NCBI RefSeq assembly: GCF_006438915.1
Contig: NZ_RCZE01000012.1
Location: 186,001 to 250,000, forward strand
DNA length: 64,000 nucleotides
Direction of reading: 5' to 3'
Source of the DNA: Pseudomonas arsenicoxydans
Lineage (GTDB): Bacteria > Pseudomonadota > Gammaproteobacteria > Pseudomonadales > Pseudomonadaceae
The notes under the pieces are model-generated. The model made no database searches. It saw nothing but the letters and a program-made list of their open reading frames with translations, and was not told the origin of the DNA. Every line of letters begins with the position of its first letter. Within the stretch, counting starts at the first letter, position 1. Shown one piece after another: positions 60,389-64,000 of this stretch. Made by a program: the position numbers and the translations under genes.

Positions 60389-61159
60389 ATGTTAGAAATT
60401 CGCAAGGCCGGCGGACGAGGCAGTACGCGTTTGCCTTGGCTCAAATCCCGCCACACCTTCTCTTTCGGGGGCTATAAAGATCCTCAGGAAATGGGCTTCT
60501 CTGATCTACGCGTCATCAACGACGACTGGGTGGTGCCGGGGAAAGGGTTTGGCCAGCATGCCCATCGTGACGTCGAGATTCTGACGTATGTCCTGCAAGG
60601 AACGCTGGCCCACCGAGATTCTCTAAACAACAGCGCGAAGATCAAGACGGGTGACTTCCAGCTCATTAGCGCCGGGTCGGGTATCGAGCATAGCGAGTTC
60701 AACGCATCCTCCACGCAACCCGTTCACTTCTTGCAAATCTGGCTTACACCGCACTCATCTCGTACCAAGCCCAATTACCAGCAAAAGCACTTTCCGGTTA
60801 ATCAACGTCGAGGAAAGCTACAGCTAATCGCTTCGAAGAGTGGGCAAGATGGTTCCCTGAAGATCCTCCAGGATGCCAAGATCTATGCCGGTCAGTTCGG
60901 CCACGGTGACTCATTCACGTGGCCTGTGTCTGGGCGTAGACACGTTTATATCCATGTCGTCACCGGTAAGCTCAAGGTCAATGGGGAGACCGTCGCCGAA
61001 GGTGATGGACTCAAATTGACGGATGAGCCGGAGCTTACGTTTACCCAGGCCGCCGAGGCGCAGGTGCTCGTGTTTGAGCTACGGGCAGCAAACGGCAAGC
61101 CCGCCAAAAGAAAGCCCAACGGTATTTGTTCTACCCAAGCATGCGCGAAACGAAAGTGA
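60389..61159 (+). CDS. Pirin family protein
   Basis: The 256-residue bicupin has the pirin metal site exactly as in known members: His57, His59 (GQHAHRDVEILTYVLQG), His101 and Glu103 (SAGSGIEHSEF). The start SRHTFSFGGY is typical. Bacterial pirins of the YhhW type act as quercetinases; others bind regulators, so the biological role is open. The C-terminus carries a short basic, Cys-containing tail. It is followed 145 bases later by an OprD gene in the same direction. Confidence 0.9.
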   Translation: MLEIRKAGGRGSTRLPWLKSRHTFSFGGYKDPQEMGFSDLRVINDDWVVPGKGFGQHAHRDVEILTYVLQGTLAHRDSLNNSAKIKTGDFQLISAGSGIEHSEFNASSTQPVHFLQIWLTPHSSRTKPNYQQKHFPVNQRRGKLQLIASKSGQDGSLKILQDAKIYAGQFGHGDSFTWPVSGRRHVYIHVVTGKLKVNGETVAEGDGLKLTDEPELTFTQAAEAQVLVFELRAANGKPAKRKPNGICSTQACAKRK

Positions 61160-61304
61160 ATCAAATACCGCATATGACTTCCGTTTTCGTCCCCAGCGGC
61201 CGCCTTGGTGCGCTGCATTGGCAACGCGGTTAAAAACGCACAAACCTACCTGCGAGCAAACTACTTACAGGGAATGCTGGGGAGACTTCACTGGGAGGTG
61301 TGCC

Positions 61305-62606
61305 ATGAAGAATCCCGCGCTTTGCCTCTGCCTGTTATGTGTCGGAAGGTTGCATGCCGCTGAAGCTGTCCCTACCGAAGGTTCTGGTTTCCTAGAGGGA
61401 GCAACGCTCAATGTTCTGAGTCGTAACTTTTTCCTAAATAGCGACAACAGATCTGCAAAAGCATCGCAAAACTACCAGCGTGAATGGGCTCAGGGATTCA
61501 TCACCACCTTCGAGTCTGGATTCACACCTGGCGCAATTGGATTTGGCGTCGACGCGCATGGCTTTTTGGGATTCAAGTTGGATAGCGGAAAGGGTCGATC
61601 AGGTACTGGGCTGTTGCCGGTAGACAGTGATGGAGAGGCTGAAAACGACTTTAGCGATACCGGCGGCGTGATAAAGGTTCGCGCCTTTCAGACCCAAATC
61701 AAATTCGGGGAAATGATGGTGGAAACGCCAGTCTTCGATACCTCGGACAAACGCTTGCAGCCCGAGTACGCCACAGGATGGTTTGTTGAGAGCGACGACC
61801 TACCTAACGTGCATTTAGTCGGTGGGAAATTCACAGCCTTCAAGAACCAGGACTCGACTTCCTCGAAAGGCGAGTTTGTTGGGTATGGTGTCAGCACTGA
61901 CGTAGGTTCTATAAGCTTCGTAGGTGCTGACTTCATGTCAAATCAAGCCTTCGGTACCAGACTCTATGCTTCGCAGCTCACTGATACCTGGCGGCAGCTT
62001 TACGCCAATGTATACGCTAAGGGGTTAAACACTCTTGTCGACTTCAACGTCTACCGAACGCTCGACTATGGACGTTCTGTAGTTGGGGATATCAACACTA
62101 CTGCCTATAGCTTGTCAGCGAAACATACCGTTGGCGCCCAAGAGTTCACAATCGCCGCCCAGCACATTCACGGTGATACCCCTTTCGACTTTGTCGGAGG
62201 AGACTCCATTTACCTGGCCAACTCGATCAAATTCGCGGACTTTAATGGTGCTCATGAGCGCTCCTACCAAGCGCGTTACGATTTCGATTTCGCGTCAATG
62301 GGACTGCCAGGAATGAAACTCATGACACGCTACGTGACTGGACGGAATATTGATGGCACCCATGCCCAGCAAGGAGGTGCCTATTTTCCATTCGACCCAA
62401 ATACCCAGACTTTTGTCCCTCAACAGGGCAAAGGAGGAAAGCACTGGGAGCGCGACATTGATCTAAGCTACACCGTCCAGTCCGGGCCTGCGAAGGATCT
62501 TTTAATACACCTCACCCACGTCTCTCATAGGGCCAATGAAGCACAAGGACAGCCGGACATCGACCGGATTTACTTTGTAGTTGAGTACAATTTCAAACTG
62601 CTGTGA
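61305..62606 (+). CDS. OprD-family outer-membrane porin
   Basis: The 433-residue porin has a signal peptide (LCLCLLCVGRLHAAEA), then SGFLEGATLNVLSRNFFLN, the conserved OprD opening, and GAIGFGVDAHGFLGFKLDSG. The C-terminal strand ends in FVVEYNFKLL with a terminal aromatic/Leu pattern recognised by BAM. GGAGG lies nine bases before the ATG. OprD-type porins admit small carboxylates or amino acids. The closest specificity (OprD or OpdX group) is not decided here. Confidence 0.93.
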   Translation: MKNPALCLCLLCVGRLHAAEAVPTEGSGFLEGATLNVLSRNFFLNSDNRSAKASQNYQREWAQGFITTFESGFTPGAIGFGVDAHGFLGFKLDSGKGRSGTGLLPVDSDGEAENDFSDTGGVIKVRAFQTQIKFGEMMVETPVFDTSDKRLQPEYATGWFVESDDLPNVHLVGGKFTAFKNQDSTSSKGEFVGYGVSTDVGSISFVGADFMSNQAFGTRLYASQLTDTWRQLYANVYAKGLNTLVDFNVYRTLDYGRSVVGDINTTAYSLSAKHTVGAQEFTIAAQHIHGDTPFDFVGGDSIYLANSIKFADFNGAHERSYQARYDFDFASMGLPGMKLMTRYVTGRNIDGTHAQQGGAYFPFDPNTQTFVPQQGKGGKHWERDIDLSYTVQSGPAKDLLIHLTHVSHRANEAQGQPDIDRIYFVVEYNFKLL

Positions 62607-62610
62607 TCCC

Positions 62611-64000
62611 TTACCCTTTGAGGAAGTGACGGATCTGAACAGGCATACCATCCACTTGGAACCGCCTTGCCGCAGACTCAACTTTCAGCTCTGCGCGAGT
62701 GACTCGGTTATGGTGCCTCAGGTGGTCATGCCAGGACTCGTCGAAAAACACCTCAATCCATTTCATAGAGTTTTGAGTATCTTGCATTAGCTGCCATGAG
62801 AACGATCCGTTGCGATGACGCATGTCGCGAACCTCCTCCATTGCCAGCTTGAATGCTTCAGTGTTATCAGCGAGAACCTGGTACTCGATCGACACCATGA
62901 CTGGCCCTCTTTTCGCATCAGCATCTTCACTGAGCAAAGGCTGAGGCCAATGAAGTGACGGCGCGAGGTCTTCAGCATCCAAAACCGGTAACGTTGCTTT
63001 CAAACCTACCACCACGCCAGCAACCATCACTACAGAGGCCAGGGATAAAGAGACAGGGATGGAAAACACCCCAGCGAGCCATCCCCAGAAAGCCCCGCCA
63101 ATCGCCATGCTTCCAAAAAAGACCAGGATATATATCGCAAGCGCTCGCGCCCGAACCCAGTTGGGAACCGATGTTTGTGCTGCGACCTGAAGACTGGACA
63201 GCACGGCAATCCACGCGGCGCCACTGACAAGCATCACTGGGGTCAAGACATAAAAGTTCGGAATCCACGCCAGTAGGAGCAATACAAAGGCGTAGATTAG
63301 GCTGGCGCAAGCGACGAGCTTGTTCACAGCAAGCAACTGGCGAACCTTGCTCAGAACCATTGCTCCTGTGACTGCACCGATGCCTACAGCGCCCAACAAC
63401 ACACCAAATTGCTCAGCAGTGCCGTTAAGATCCGCTCTAACAAGAATCGGTAAAAGAGACATGCCTGCACTAGCCCCTATAAAAAAAGCAGCGGTTCGAA
63501 CAAGTACCCGCTGCAGATGCCTGGAGCTTTTTGCAAACCGCCAACCGATCCGGATTGCTCCGAATAGTCGCTCTGCCGGCATGACGGACTGTTGCGGCTC
63601 TCGTTTCCAAAAAAAGAGAACAGTGAGCACTCCAAAGAACGAGAGCGCATTGATTCCAAACGTTGCCCAAGGGCCTATCACGCTAATGAGGATTCCAGCG
63701 AATGCAGGGCCCAGCGCTCGCGCAACATTGATACCGACGCTGCTAAGGGATATCGCAGCGGGTAAGTCACTCTTGGGCACGAGCTCTGGCGTCAACGCTG
63801 ACCAAGCCGGCATGGTCAGTGCCGTCCCAATTCCCATGAGGAAGGTCATCAAAAGCAAGAGCGGTGCAGTTATCCACCCAGCGTAGGTTAGGAAAGATAG
63901 CGACAACGCCACGACCGCCATTGCGCTTTGTACCACCAACAGGTACCGACGCTTGTCGATGATGTCAGCCATGGCTCCAGCCGGTAGGGCCAAGACAAAC
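62611..64000 (-). CDS. MFS exporter of EntS/DitE (MFS_3) type, 5' end outside window
   Basis: The reading frame is open to the right edge, so the N-terminal helices are missing; 460 residues from an internal ATG onward are seen. It has ten or so transmembrane helices, ADIIDKRRYLL in a cytoplasmic loop, and AWSALTPELVPKSDLPAAIS. The last 95 residues form a soluble ABM-like domain (GPVMVSIEYQVLADNTEAFK to HNRVTRAELKVESAARRF), as in the DitE/DUF894 group. It is a likely drug, siderophore or metabolite exporter. Its end faces the OprD gene across only four bases. Confidence 0.85.
   Translation of the reverse strand, partial: FVLALPAGAMADIIDKRRYLLVVQSAMAVVALSLSFLTYAGWITAPLLLLMTFLMGIGTALTMPAWSALTPELVPKSDLPAAISLSSVGINVARALGPAFAGILISVIGPWATFGINALSFFGVLTVLFFWKREPQQSVMPAERLFGAIRIGWRFAKSSRHLQRVLVRTAAFFIGASAGMSLLPILVRADLNGTAEQFGVLLGAVGIGAVTGAMVLSKVRQLLAVNKLVACASLIYAFVLLLLAWIPNFYVLTPVMLVSGAAWIAVLSSLQVAAQTSVPNWVRARALAIYILVFFGSMAIGGAFWGWLAGVFSIPVSLSLASVVMVAGVVVGLKATLPVLDAEDLAPSLHWPQPLLSEDADAKRGPVMVSIEYQVLADNTEAFKLAMEEVRDMRHRNGSFSWQLMQDTQNSMKWIEVFFDESWHDHLRHHNRVTRAELKVESAARRFQVDGMPVQIRHFLKG

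Noticed and set aside
1..64000. CRISPR arrays, tRNA or rRNA genes, transposases, integrases
   Set aside because: I looked for regular repeat-spacer units, cloverleaf-type segments and recombinase motifs and found none; the repeats present are dispersed, not arrays.

Overview
The window looks like accessory DNA from a Pseudomonas species. It carries a MvaT/MvaU-family xenogeneic silencer, an OprD-family porin, a CadR/CadA cadmium module with a cysteine-rich N-terminus, a CusCBAF copper/silver efflux operon, several diguanylate cyclases and a typical Pseudomonas set of small hypothetical genes. No rRNA, tRNA, integrase, transposase or CRISPR array was recognised. Many short decayed genes and two families of dispersed short repeats suggest a region built up by repeated insertion.

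Layout. (1) 0-4 kb: a radical-SAM gene coupled to a DnaQ-type exonuclease (minus strand, cut by the left edge), an AraC-regulator remnant and a DUF2513/membrane-protein pair. (2) 4-15.2 kb: a probable defence island. It holds a DUF2971 gene, an ERI1/KapD-like exonuclease and a TerB-domain membrane protein with a BrxD-like ATPase and an Lhr-like helicase. Facing it tail to tail is a complete ABC-three-component (ABC-3C) system: a DUF2326 ABC ATPase, a small middle component and a nuclease-like effector. (3) 15.2-22.5 kb: two diguanylate cyclases, an antitoxin without its toxin, small unknown genes, remnants and the MvaU-like silencer. (4) 22.7-28.9 kb: a BigR-like persulfide sensor with a split YeeE/YedE sulfur importer, a DUF202 protein, a complete second-type pstSCAB phosphate importer and a frameshifted crcB. 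(5) 29-37.2 kb: a D,D-carboxypeptidase with an OmpR-type two-component system and a divergent ModA-like binding protein, a nickel/cobalt exporter with its regulator, and a fluoride-resistance operon (crcB, DUF190, pyrophosphatase) behind a recognisable fluoride riboswitch. (6) 37.5-40.6 kb: a GntR/MFS/amidohydrolase catabolic module. (7) 41-45 kb: a LOV-domain diguanylate cyclase, a methyltransferase and selD. (8) 45-58.3 kb: copper/silver efflux, an orphan histidine kinase, the CadA P-type ATPase, a DsbA/DsbB pair and CadR. (9) 58.3-64 kb: a gene-poor stretch, two tiny genes, pirin, OprD and an MFS exporter cut by the right edge.

How it works together. Most cargo is stress protection: metals (Cu/Ag, Cd/Zn/Pb, Ni/Co), fluoride, sulfide/persulfide, phosphate shortage and phage. 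A roughly 60-bp repeat made of an mvaT-like gene end plus its terminator lies at the borders of several modules at 37.5, 40.9, 58.5 and 60.1 kb. A second hairpin repeat (consensus AGCCGGGCC-loop-GGCCCGAAG) is scattered between genes only from 5 to 19 kb. The most interesting items are the TerB/ATPase/helicase trio beside the ABC-3C system, the radical-SAM/exonuclease pair and the two repeat families.
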